This document shows, one piece after another, positions 23,409 through 33,448 of a stretch of DNA of 64,000 nucleotides. The notes under the pieces were generated by a model that saw nothing but the letters and a program-made list of their open reading frames with translations, did not search any database and was not told where the DNA came from. Source of the DNA: Monarcha castaneiventris obscurior (Eukaryota; Chordata; Aves; Passeriformes; Monarchidae); NCBI GenBank assembly GCA_026261815.1, contig JAMPIT010000566.1, forward strand, positions 27,553,001-27,617,000, in the 5' to 3' direction. A program made the position numbers and the translations under genes. Each line of letters starts with the position of its first letter. Within the stretch, counting starts at the first letter, position 1.

Positions 23409-25651
23409 TTTTTTTTTAATCTTCAAGGGATATTTTCTATTAGTCTAGAAGTCACAGAATTTCAGGAGACTTTTCTTATGGAGTAAATACTAATACAGAA
23501 AGAGAGAAACTAAATACTACAAATCCTTGTACTTTTCAGTGTAAAACCCCAGAGTCTACCTTTAGGGGAGAAGAGACTTGGCAAATAGTATTTCTTCTAG
23601 TTCTCGGCAGAAGTGATCATGACCTTGGGGCAGACATTTATTTTTCCCTACCTGAGCATCCCTAACCATTGAATAAGAGATTCTGTTTATCCCCTTTTCT
23701 GCAATCATGAAGACTGAATTCCAAATAAAGCACTGCATGAGGGTATACAGTATGATAAATCATGCATGAGTGTTATTGCTTGGGAACTTGATTATTTATA
23801 TATTTGCATATTCTTTTTTTCTTGGTCTTTTTTAAAGTAGTCTAAATGTTTACATTTTCTTTTTAATTTTAAGGAATTTGCAGCTGGAAACTGAAAAATG
23901 GCAGAAGATCCATTATAGAAAGCAATGAAAGACATTTCATTGTAGGCAAATAGAAATGTTATCACCACAGTAATGTAATAAAGAAAATAATCCTTTACTA
24001 GCCCTAACAAACAACTTTTAATATAACCAAACACTTGATTATACATTCACTGAGACTCTCCTGTTTGTTCAACAACTAACTTGTAATGGCATGTGGATTA
24101 TAATTAAAGCTGGCAAACGGTCTGCTGTGCAAATAACAACTGTAGTTGCCATAGGAAGATTTGAAAATGTGGTGAGAAGAATATACCATAAAAAATAGGC
24201 ATTATGATGATTATACTGTGTTGTCATGTTTTGAGCCATCACTCTTTGATTTGACCAAGTTTTCTTATGAAGGTAAATTTAAAAAACCTCAATAATCAAA
24301 AAAGGAAGCAATTTTCTCCTTTTAGGGTTTTAAAGAATAATTCAGTACAACCTTATTTTCTTTTTCTAAACTTTGGTTATATATGTTTTTTTCAATTTTT
24401 ATTATAGCTCAACTTTAATTGGACTCACAAATTTCTGAATACTGCTACAGACACTAAAAATTCAAATACAGCAAAAGTAATAAATTTCTTGCTTTACAAG
24501 AGGAACTCTAAAGGTATTTTCATGTATATAGATACATTAATTTTTTTCTTTTTGGTGTCAGAATTGTGCTTTCAAAGAAAATCCTTCAATTAATTCCACT
24601 CATCATGGCTGAAATAAAATTAAAAGATGCACCAAAAAGTACTGTTTAATGCTCCAGTTGCTAAAGGACATTCAGTCTATGGGATCAGACCAGAGCTATC
24701 ACAAAATTTCTGCTATGAAATGCCTGTGTCAGTCTGCAGCATCACCAAAATTGCCTCAAAACACAAATTGTCTGCAGCCAGCAAGACTTTGTCACAGGTT
24801 AGCCATTCTCAGAATACATCACTCTGAACAAAAGTGCAATGCTCTGATAGAACTTTTCCCCTTTCCTGCTTGCAGAAGAGCAGAATAGCTATCTGTTTCT
24901 TTGTCAGGATTAATACAATCATTTCAGATTCTTGTGTGAAGTAATTTGAAGCAGTACAGTACAGGAAACTACTTTTCTACTTTATTAAAAAAAATTGAAT
25001 TATTTCAGAAATTTTTTCCAAAGATTCAAGAACATTGCTAAAAATATGATGGTTTTATTATATTTCAATTCATGGGGTCTTAGCATACTGACCCACAAAT
25101 TGGGTTTTCAATTTATTTCTGTTCAGTTTCAGCTGAGTATTTGCTGGCATTTCTAAGACACAGAGTTAAGTGTAATCTCCCCTTCAAACCTTAGTGTTGG
25201 AGCCAGAACTTCCTCTACTCTGCAATACTACTCTTAGAGTTGGTGCATGTGACTTGCCTTTGAGAAATTGCAAAACTCTTTTTCTTTTGAAGTGCTGGTA
25301 CTGCCAATTAGCAAATGTTGTCCTTGTTGACCAATAGGTAACTGATTGTAGTTCTTTCCAGTAACAGAAATCATCTTCTCTCTAAGAGGAATCATATTCA
25401 TGTTCTCCACTTCCCAAGAACATATCCAAATTATCCATATATTGTAGTCAGGAAGTAATTTATAAGTGATACTGGACATCTTTTGTCTGTCAAACTTTTG
25501 TGGCCAGCGTTCTGGGTTTTGAGGTTTTTTAAAATTTTCTGATGCTATGTATGGGTAAGTTTCAGATACCAGTTTTGAACTTCGTTACTTAACATTCTTT
25601 GGGCCTGTTTGTGAAATATCCATGGTATCCTTAGGATATTTAAGACTCCAA
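23409..25651. other. Noncoding interval, no gene recognised
   Basis: AT-rich DNA. Open frames up to 84 codons (for example 23792-24046 minus, 24627-24888 plus in two overlapping frames) have no recognisable domain. A denser, non-repetitive stretch near 24060-24180 is the only part that looks less random by eye. Confidence 0.55.
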
Positions 25652-26182
25652 TGTTTAGCTTTATTCTTGGCTGGGATAGAGGAGTAACTTCTCCTCATGT
25701 AGCTTGTATGGTGTTATGATTTGGATTTGTCAAGAAACAGTGTTGATAGCACAGGGATGTTTTCATTATTTAATTATTTAGTGCTTATAGGGCATCAAGG
25801 CCTTTCCTACTTCTCATGTTGCCCCACCACTGTACATGCCGGGGGTGCACAAGGATTTCAGAGGAAACACATCTGTGACAGGTGACACAAACTGAAGCTG
25901 GGGGAAGAAGGAGGAAGGGATGCTTGGAGTGGCGGCGTTTTCTTTCCAAGTAACTTACACATGATGGAGCCTGGCTTTCCTGCTTGCCCGTGAGAAGAGG
26001 CGAATAAATTCCTTGGTTTAGTTTGCTTGCATGCACAGCTCTTATTAATTTCTTAAACTGGCTTTACCTCTGCCCTTGAGTTTTTCCACTTTTACTCTTT
26101 GGATTCTCTCCCCTATCCCACTTGGGGAAGTGAGCAAGTGTCTGTGTGGTGCTGAGCTGCCCATCAGCACTAAACCACGTTA
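25652..26182 (+). mobile_element. Solo LTR, ERVL-like, family B, sense
   Basis: Recognised by the family-B order on the plus strand: a start resembling TGTTTTGG...GGCTGGGATAGAG (25652-25680), a GTGTTGATAGCACAGGGATG block, a GC-rich U3, AATAAA at 26003-26008, a CCACTTTTACTCTTTGGATT block, CTCTCCCCTATCCCAC, GTGAGCAAGTGTCTGTGTGG, and a terminus TAAACCACGTTA ending about 26182. The exact 5' boundary is uncertain by some ten bases and I could not find a convincing target duplication. Length is about 530 bp. No internal retroviral region follows. Confidence 0.78.
26003..26008 (+). promoter_or_regulatory. Putative polyadenylation signal of family-B LTR
   Basis: AATAAA in the expected R/U5-proximal half of the LTR, on the same strand. 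Assigned by position and motif only. Confidence 0.45.
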
Positions 26183-26822
26183 GGCAGTTGTGTTCCTTAG
26201 TGCTCAGTAAAGAGGTTTGCTGTAGAATACCCAGCATGACTTCCAGTTGGTTTGGGTCTGATTTTTTTTTTTTTTGGTGTTTTCAGGACAGCTATCCAGG
26301 GAAGCACAAAATTGCAACTGCAGAAACAGATGGTCACATGATGAAAAGTAGTTACTGAAACCTAATATAATACCGAGTACATTTTAAATGTAAATCCTGA
26401 TAGTGTTAAATAGTGGTGCCAGCTGTTTCAGCCTGCAGACTGCACTTATTGGTGTACCCTGGGAATCAGCAGGTGCTGCTTGCTCTGCTAGTATCAAATT
26501 ATGAACACAAAGTTTTAAATGGACATTTCAGCTGTCTATTGCTCTGGGACTAGAACTATATGAGAAAATGAAATACGAAAACCTGAAGCAGGAGATATGT
26601 TAATGGAAAGTTTTAGTTTTACTAAATTAAAATAAGAATTTGGAGTTCAATCCCTTTCCCATTCATTTTTTCCCCAACCTTTTCTACTGCATATTTATCT
26701 GTGCATATTTTTATATGTAAATATGATCACTTTTTGCAATAATCAAATGTAAATTGCTACATATAGGTTGCTATGTTTTTCTATAAAATCCACAGTCACA
26801 ACTGCCACTGTTCTACAAATTC
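26183..26822. other. Noncoding interval, no gene recognised
   Basis: About 640 bp of AT-rich DNA between two LTRs, including a T-run at about 26262-26274. Nothing else was recognised. Confidence 0.55.
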
Positions 26823-26996
26823 TGTTATGGTGAGTTGACCCTGTCTGGATGCCAGGTGACTACCAAGCTGCTCTATCACTCCCCTCCACAACTGGATAAG
26901 GGAGAGAAAATGTAATGAAAGGTTCATGAGTTGAGATAAGGACAGGGAGAAATCACAAACCGATTACTATCAATGGCAAAACACGCTTTAATTGAA

Positions 26997-27002
26997 TTTA
27001 TT
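26997..27002 (-). promoter_or_regulatory. Putative polyadenylation signal of family-A LTR
   Basis: AATAAA on the minus strand (TTTATT on plus), in the same relative place as TTTATT at 37190-37195 in the other long family-A copy. This supports the minus-strand orientation of family A. Confidence 0.55.
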
Positions 27003-27239
27003 ACCAATTGGAATCAGAGCAGACTTAAAACACCTTCTCCCCACCCCTCCCTCCTTCTTGGGCTCCACCTCCTCTCCTCCAGCAGTGTAGGAAGACAGAG
27101 AATGGGGGTTATAGTCAGTTCATCACGGATCGTTTCTGCCTCTGCCCAGGGAGAAGAGTATTTTCTCTGCTCCAATGTAGAGTTCCTCCCATGGGAGACA
27201 GTTCTCCATTAACTTCTCCAAGGTGAGTTCTTTCCACAG

Positions 27240-27600
27240 GCTACAGTTCACAAACTGCTGCTATGTGGGTCACATTTCCACAGGGTGCAGTCCTTCTAAA
27301 ACAGCCTGCTCCAGCATGGGTCCCCCAGGGGATCGCAAGTCCTACTAAGAAACCTGCTCCAGCATGGGCTCCCCTCTCCACAGGTTTGCAGGTCCCTGCC
27401 TGAAGCCTGCTCCAGTGCAGGCTACCCATGGGGTCACAGCCTTCTTTTGGGCATCCACCTGCTCTGGTGTGGGTCTCCTGCATGGCTGCTGGTGGATCTC
27501 TGCATCCCTGTGGACCTCCATTGGCTGTGGGGGCACAGCTGCTTCACCATAGACTACAGGGTAATCTCAGGGGGTGCTGGTGCACCTCCTTCTCCACTGA
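27240..27600 (-). repeat. Degenerate tandem-repeat block inside family-A LTR
   Basis: Plus-strand cores such as CCTGCTCCAGCATGGG recur at about 27301, 27352 and 27402 (the last as CCTGCTCCAGTGCAGG), spaced about 50 bp and separated by CCAC/CCATGGG-type words. The copy at 37006-38093 carries an equivalent block. It is a built-in minisatellite of the LTR, read directly from the sequence. Confidence 0.75.
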
Positions 27601-27702
27601 CCTTGGTGTCCGTAGAGCTGTTCATCTGACATATTCTCACCTTGTTCTTCTCTGAGAACAATTAGTTATGCACTGTATCTTTTGGTTTTCTCCTTAAATA
27701 TG

Positions 27703-28155
27703 TGTCTTGGTTCCAGACAGGATGGACTTAAATTTTGTGGTAGCCAGAAGGGGGCATGGCTAAGACCTGGAGTTTATTCTATACAAGCTCACATCATTTT
27801 CCAGAGGTGGGGAAAGGTCTCCCTTCTGGGTCACATAGTGTGGCAGAGGGAGCAGTCAGGCATTGTCAGGGGTTTTCCATGAGGGATAAGCAATAGTGTG
27901 TAAAACATTCACCTTTTTTCTTGTACACTCTATCATTAGCATTGTTGCTGTTACCGTTCATTTTCTTGTTTCACTATGTTTTCAGCGAATTGTTTTCATC
28001 TCAACCAGTGATTTTTATCTTTTGTGCATCCGATTTTTCTCTTCAGCCCACTGCAGCAGGAGGGCGAGCAGGAGGCAGAGTGATCAAGTGGCACATGGTT
28101 TGGAGTGTTTCAGTGGGAACTAAAAACTGAGGAATATGTTTCCTAAAATATGACA
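27703..28155 (+). mobile_element. Solo LTR, family B, nested in the family-A LTR
   Basis: A 453-bp element with TG...CA ends, starting TGTCTTGGTTCCAGACAGG and ending AAAATATGACA. It is flanked by ATATG (27698-27702) and ATATT (28156-28160), a 5-bp target duplication with one change. Internal landmarks of family B include a GTTTTCATCTCAACCAGTG block near 27990-28010 and a GATTTTTCTC...CCACTG block. Deleting it restores the order seen at 37915-37935 of the uninterrupted family-A copy (TTAAATATG followed by TTAT-CAGAGG). Its orientation is opposite to its host LTR. Confidence 0.85.
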
Positions 28156-28337
28156 ATATTTTATCACAGAGGTACCTCTGCCATCTCTGATTGGCTCGGC
28201 CTTGGACAGCAAAGGATTTGTCATGGAACCAGCTGGCATTGGCTCTGTCAAAGAGAAAGCTTCTGCCAGCTTCTCACAGAAGCCACCCCTGTAGCACCAC
28301 GCCCACTACCAAAACCTGGAGACACAAACCAAATATA

Positions 28338-28948
28338 TTCTACTTCTCAACCACACAAAAAAGCCCTGGCCCATGACTTATGATAAACGTGACTCAGTAA
28401 AACGCAAAACATCCCTGTGTTACCAACATTTTTATCACCTTGATCCAAAACATAGCACTGTATCAGCTACTGAGAAGAAATTAATTCTATCCCAGCCGAA
28501 AGCAGGACAATGGTAAAAAGAAAATCTGTATTGTCTTAGTCTGATCTAATTTTCACACATTTTAATGTATGTTAATACATCAAGGTGTAGTAAAAGCCAC
28601 ACAGGTGCTACCCAGGAGCATGACAGCATGTAAATAACTATATTAGGCCAAACAGAAAAAAAAATCAGAAACAAAATCCCAAACATCCCAAAACCCCATC
28701 AAAATTTCTCATTGAGGAAGGTGTTGTCATTGAAACTAATAATTCAAGTTGATTCTAAACAACAGTGTTGAGACTTTATTTTGTATTTTCTAACAGTATC
28801 TTATAGCTGCTTATAGTAGCTCAATTTTTTTCTTAGGAACCATGAAGAATTCACTAGAGTACAAGGAGAGGAATCAAACCCTGAAACTTCTGTCTTAATG
28901 ATTGTTACAGAATAGTAATGCACTTTTCAGTGAAAGATAAAATTTTAT
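28338..28948. other. Noncoding interval, no gene recognised
   Basis: About 610 bp between the family-A and family-C LTRs. An A/C-rich tract at about 28658-28710 is the only feature seen. Confidence 0.55.
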
Positions 28949-29437
28949 TGTCCTAGGTTACAATATAGATGTATGCTATTACCACCAGCTGTGGGCCATT
29001 AGCTGTTATCTCCTGCTATGACCCACCCCTGATAACAGACAATGGCCAGCAAGAAACCACTGCAGGACTCATGGACTTATCTCATCCTATTGTGAGATGC
29101 TCCACCCAGGAGGGAGGAGCCAAGCATTCCCCACCTGGATATAACCTGGCCTTGGAGCTGCCTAAGGGAGCCCTGTCTACTGGGTTCCCAGAGGATAAGA
29201 GCCACCACTTCAGCTGGAGAACAGACCTTCCACAGGATCACTGCTTCAACTGAGCTACTTCATTTGGACTGCTACCACCACCCTAACAGGGTGTCAGGTT
29301 GTATCTGACTTTGTCAGTGCTTTTTTTTTTTTTTTTCCCCTTTCCCTTATATTATTTCACTTATTTGTAATTTTTTTTCCTATTACATTTTAACCCTGAC
29401 TTACGATCTCCCTCTGGTTTGTTTTCAAACCAATACA
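28949..29437 (+). mobile_element. Solo LTR, family C, perfect 5-bp target duplication
   Basis: A 489-bp LTR starting TGTCCTAGGTTACAATATAG and ending TTTTCAAACCAATACA, flanked on both sides by TTTAT (28944-28948 and 29438-29442). It is the inverted counterpart of 19479-19952. Differences are few; an extra T-run at about 29321-29337 accounts for part of the length difference. The intact duplication and low divergence mark it as one of the youngest insertions here. It is a solo LTR: no primer-binding site or internal region lies next to it. A 94-codon open frame across its 5' half (28969-29253) is incidental. Confidence 0.93.
29140..29145 (+). promoter_or_regulatory. Putative TATA box of family-C LTR
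   Basis: TATAAC within GGATATAACCTGGCC, conserved with the copy at 19757-19762 (GGGTATAACC). Confidence 0.5.
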
Positions 29438-29442
29438 TTTAT

Positions 29443-32400
29443 ATATGTGCCTCTTTTTGAAGAAATATGGATTTCTTAAATATCATACAGAATGACTTCT
29501 TTTACCCAGGGACAAAAAAGAAAAATTGTACCTATGAACCTTACAGTTTTGCAATGACTACTTTTGGGATGCATAGGGAAAAAAATCCCAGAATACAAAT
29601 TCAACTCTTTCTCAGTCATTGTTTAAGCGGCTTGCCTAGTGTCATAACAATTTTGTCTCATTCTTTATGACTCCACTGCTCTTGTCAATCACATTTAAGC
29701 ACACTACAATAGTGTCAGCTTTTATTTTTAGAACCTTCATGCCCTGAAGTAGTGTATGCTCCAAATATTGCATGCAGTTCCCTGGTGACACTGTTCTGAG
29801 AATCAAAAAACAGATCAACCTTGGATTCATCTGGAGGTGATGAGGAGGTTCTGGTAGCACTGTGTTTCTACTTAGATATGAATGTTTTCTTATTTGTCTG
29901 ATTATTCTTTCAGGCACTTAAATATGAAAAAATGCATTTTTGGAGGGATGGAAGATATTTTTAAATATAGACTGAATTTGACTAAAATAGGTCCAGTTAA
30001 AATAAAAATAATAAAAATATCAATACACTTGTGCTGAAGGAAATTTTCCAGAAATATAGAAACCTTGTGACATCCAAATGAAACTTTTGAAGTTGAATTA
30101 GCCTTTTTCTTGCTGTAGACATAATTAATTTAATAATAGGAAAAATGCAGAAGTGGAAAAACTTCATTACTTCCTTTATGAAAAAGAATCAGAAATGTCA
30201 CTTCATTCCATCAGTGATATGTGACATCAAGACAGTATGTGTAAATATGCTTTGCAAAGATTTGTGTGTGTGCATGTTTTCATTTGTTCAAGTTACGGAA
30301 GTACATTTGGTTTGACCAGAACTATTTCCTGTCATTTGATTACCCTAAACACTACAGTGTTTGCTCAACTTTATAACCAGTAATTTTTTTGCACAATGAA
30401 AGGAAGCATTTTCTCAACAGACATCATTGACAATCCATATTTGGAAATGTTTTATTTATTGTTTCTTTGCTTAGAATTAGCAAATGGTTAATTAAAGTCA
30501 TAAAAAGAATGATTGTGGGAAAAGAGATTGACTTATTTTCTTTAAACAAAAACCATCTGTTATGCCATAGAGTTAACAGTAACACCACTTTTTCTTCTCC
30601 ACACTGCAAGGCTGTCATCATCCCTTGTTTTCAGGAAGAGGACGGTCTTCCCTAAAGAAAACAACAGTCACAATCTATTTGTGGTTTGGTTGGCAAGATT
30701 CTCTAGTCAAAGTTGACCCAGATTGGGCATATCAACTCTTTTAGCAGGACCAAGTGGTTTATTATAGAAGGCTCTTGAAACTTGTAGGTTTTACACAATC
30801 TGATCCTAGACTGGAGAAGTTAATGGTGTTTTACCAATATAGATTTTATTTTCCCTACACAAGTAATTTCTTTTTCTGAAGAAACACAAAGCAAAAAAAA
30901 AAAAAAAAGAGGACTAAAAAAAACCCTGAAATATTTGTCTCTACATATTCTAGTATGACGACCTCTGAACCATTGTTTCCTTTCATTATTTCATACTATT
31001 TATCAAGTGAAATTCTCATTGAAACATACATTTAAGGCATATATTTGAGCTCAAACATCTTTGTGAAAGTAAAGTACGTGCTATAGATTGTATTAAATGC
31101 CTCTAAAATCAATTGAAAAAGACCTAGGAATTACCATTTTCATTGACTGGTATGGCTCTATGACCTTATTTTCTCAGAATTTGTAACTAAAGCAGTATAG
31201 TATCTAGAAAATCAAAGAAGGCTCTCTGAATATTTTTGCAACTTCTTATTTTCACTGGAAACTTTGAAATATGGTTATTTCATTTATTTTCTTCTCATTA
31301 TTTTACATTGTTGACTAGTTTTATCTCTGATTCATGTGTTTCATTTTGATGGCTAGATACCTGAATGAAATTTCTGCCTAACGAGACCGTTTTCATTTTT
31401 ACTGTAGATATTGTCAAATAAAACATTAATATTGAATTTTACATTATGTTCTTTCCCCTTCCCCCCTTGAATGAAAACTTGAAAGAACCCATTCTTAATT
31501 TTGAATATTTTGGGGATTTTTTAAAATTATCCTCACTTTCTTGTTCTCATGTCAGTTTTCTTCCTTTCTTCTTCCTCCTACATTGTGAGCAAATTTAGTA
31601 TAAAAGCTGAAATGGAAAGCTATTATAAAATAATGTTACCATAGCAGCAAAAAGTAGTTTCAGTTTCTCACCTACAGCAAAAATAAAAGGTGAGTTGTGC
31701 AGGATTCTTATCAACTACAGAGAAGGTAATCAGACAAAATCAATCTTCATCAATAATGAATGAGCTGCTCACACAAAGACAAATCTGTGGTGGTAAAGAA
31801 ACCATCCTATTATTTTCTGGAAAACTAGAAGGTGTTTGAAATAGTAACAAAGGTACTGCAGAACTTGCAGATAAAACATTCTTATTTTTAATATCTGATA
31901 TTAGCAAAAAGATTATTGATACTTTTGTGAATTCATCATTTGTATAACAAACTTGTTGTAGCACCACGGAGGGGTATCATATTCATCATATGCTAATGTA
32001 TCCATCAAGATATTGAAAGGGTTTTTTTTTTTATCTTTTCTTGACATTTTACATGTATAGCATCAGTGACTGGGGATATATCTGGAACAAAGCAACATAA
32101 CAGGCTTTGGTTTTAATATACTCTAAGAAATATTTATTCTGCTCACAGAGTTCATTTCTGAAATTCAGATATTAAATTCCAGCCTAGAACTATCACCCAA
32201 ACAAAGATAAATAATGAGATATTACTGGGTAAGTGCAGGTACATTTTGAGTGCCATGTGAATTAAAATCAACTTATAAATAGGTGATGAACTAGCTGTGA
32301 AAAACAGCATATATATATATATATATATACGAATGAATATATTATCTATCCCTTCTGGAAGTTTCTACTGTGATTGTGATGTGAAAACTATAATATATCT

Positions 32401-32889
32401 TATATATCTTCAGTGGTCAAAGAGAGCCCATATAGAGGTAACATTTTTAATGAGTGTCCATTTTGAAGGGAATCACTGGATTTAATCTATTTGTATCAAT
32501 TGCAGATATTTGACAGTGCAGGAATTACTGTACTGGATTCCATGTGTCTAGAATTTCGTCTTTGATCTGCGGAGTGTAAATAAGGCCCAAGTATTGTCAT
32601 TAAGAAGTTTTAAACAGGTGTGTGGTGACTCAATAAACATTACTTAGAGATAAAAACATATGTCTTTTTGCTATATAAAGCAGAAACAAAATCATACATT
32701 TTGTTCATAGTTCAGAAAGATTCAAGGAAAGTAGATTCAATTATTCAACACCTTCATGCTAGAGTTCTTTGTAAAGGTGATGGGTTGGGTAATTATCCTC
32801 TTTGAGGTTCTTGGTAGAAAAATAATCGTTCAGCCCATCATTAATTTGCTTTCTGAAGATCACATATTTTCATTTGCAGCTCTAACCTG
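29443..32889. other. Noncoding interval, no gene or element recognised
   Basis: AT-rich unique-looking DNA. Open frames up to 91 codons lack domains. It contains a 16-base A run (30893-30908) and an (AT)n tract at 32309-32329. Confidence 0.55.
32309..32329. repeat. (AT)n microsatellite
   Basis: A perfect alternating AT tract of about 21 bp. Confidence 0.95.
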
Positions 32890-33448
32890 TGTCGTGGTTT
32901 CCCCCCAGCTGGTCAACACCACAGGGCTGCTGACTGACTGCCCAACCAGCAGGACCAGGGAGAGAACTGGAAGGGCAAAAGTTAGACAAGCTGTGGGCTG
33001 AGGTAAAGACAGTTTAATAGGGAAAGCAAAACCCATGCACACAAGCAAAGAAAAACAAGAAGTCACTGATCCCCACAGGCAGGCAGGTGTTCAGCCTTCT
33101 CCAGTAGAGCAGGGCCTCATCACATGTAATGGCTGTTTGGGAAGACAAATGCCATCACTCCTTCTTCTCCCCAGTTTATACATCGAGCATGATGTCCTAT
33201 GGTCTGGAATATCCCTTTGGTCACATGTCCTGGCTGTGTCTCCTCCCAGCCTCCCATGCATCCCCATCTTCTGCCCCAGTAGGGCAGTATGAGAAGCAGA
33301 AAAGGCCTTGGCTCTGTGTTAGCCCTGCTCAGCAGTAACAAAAACATTTTTATATTGTTGACCTTGTGTTCAGCACAAATCCAAAACACAGCCCCATACC
33401 AACCACAGTGAAAAAAAAATTAACTCTACCACAGCTGAAGCCAACACA
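32890..33448 (-). mobile_element. Solo LTR, ERVL-like, family B, antisense
   Basis: The plus strand begins TGTCGTGGTTTCCCCCCAGC (complement of the family-B 3' terminus) and ends near ACAGCTGAAGCCAACACA. Shared blocks with 35950-36355, in the same order, include CAGGGAGAGAACTGGAAGGG, CTGTGGGCTGAGGTAAAGAC, GGCAGGTGTTCAGCC, GGGAAGACAAATGCCATCAC and CCTGGCTGTGTC. Length is about 560 bp. No internal proviral sequence and no clear target duplication were found. Three overlapping open frames of 69-89 codons fall within it and are incidental. Confidence 0.8.

Larger units (their letters stand above)
26823..28337 (-). mobile_element. Solo LTR, ERVL-like, family A, interrupted by a family-B LTR
   Basis: Family-A LTR on the minus strand, with its U3 end at 28337 and its U5 end at about 26823. 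Removing the insertion at 27703-28155 leaves about 1.06 kb, similar to the copy at 37006-38093. The plus strand shows CCTGTCTGGATGCCAGGTGA at the left edge, TTTATT (AATAAA on the minus strand) at 26997-27002, a block of degenerate tandem units from about 27240 to 27600, CTTGGTGTCCGTAGAGCTG, then the interruption. The U3 end resumes with TTATCACAGAGGTACC and AAAACCTGGAGACACAAACC. The exact left boundary is uncertain. Open frames on both strands inside it (27241-27655) arise from the GC-rich repeat block and are not genes. Confidence 0.85.

Noticed and set aside
26811..28343. TTCTAC on both sides of the family-A LTR as a target duplication
   Set aside because: The left copy lies some seven bases outside the likely LTR edge, so the spacing does not fit a clean insertion.
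28969..29253. 94-codon frame, with a similar 90-codon frame at 19660-19932 on the other strand
   Set aside because: Both are the same stretch of the family-C LTR. Similarity of the peptides reflects repeat copies, not a conserved protein family.
19479..29437. Full 10-kb provirus bounded by two similar LTRs
   Set aside because: The two family-C LTRs are in opposite orientation and each has its own target duplication; the interval holds CR1 and other LTRs, not gag-pol-env.
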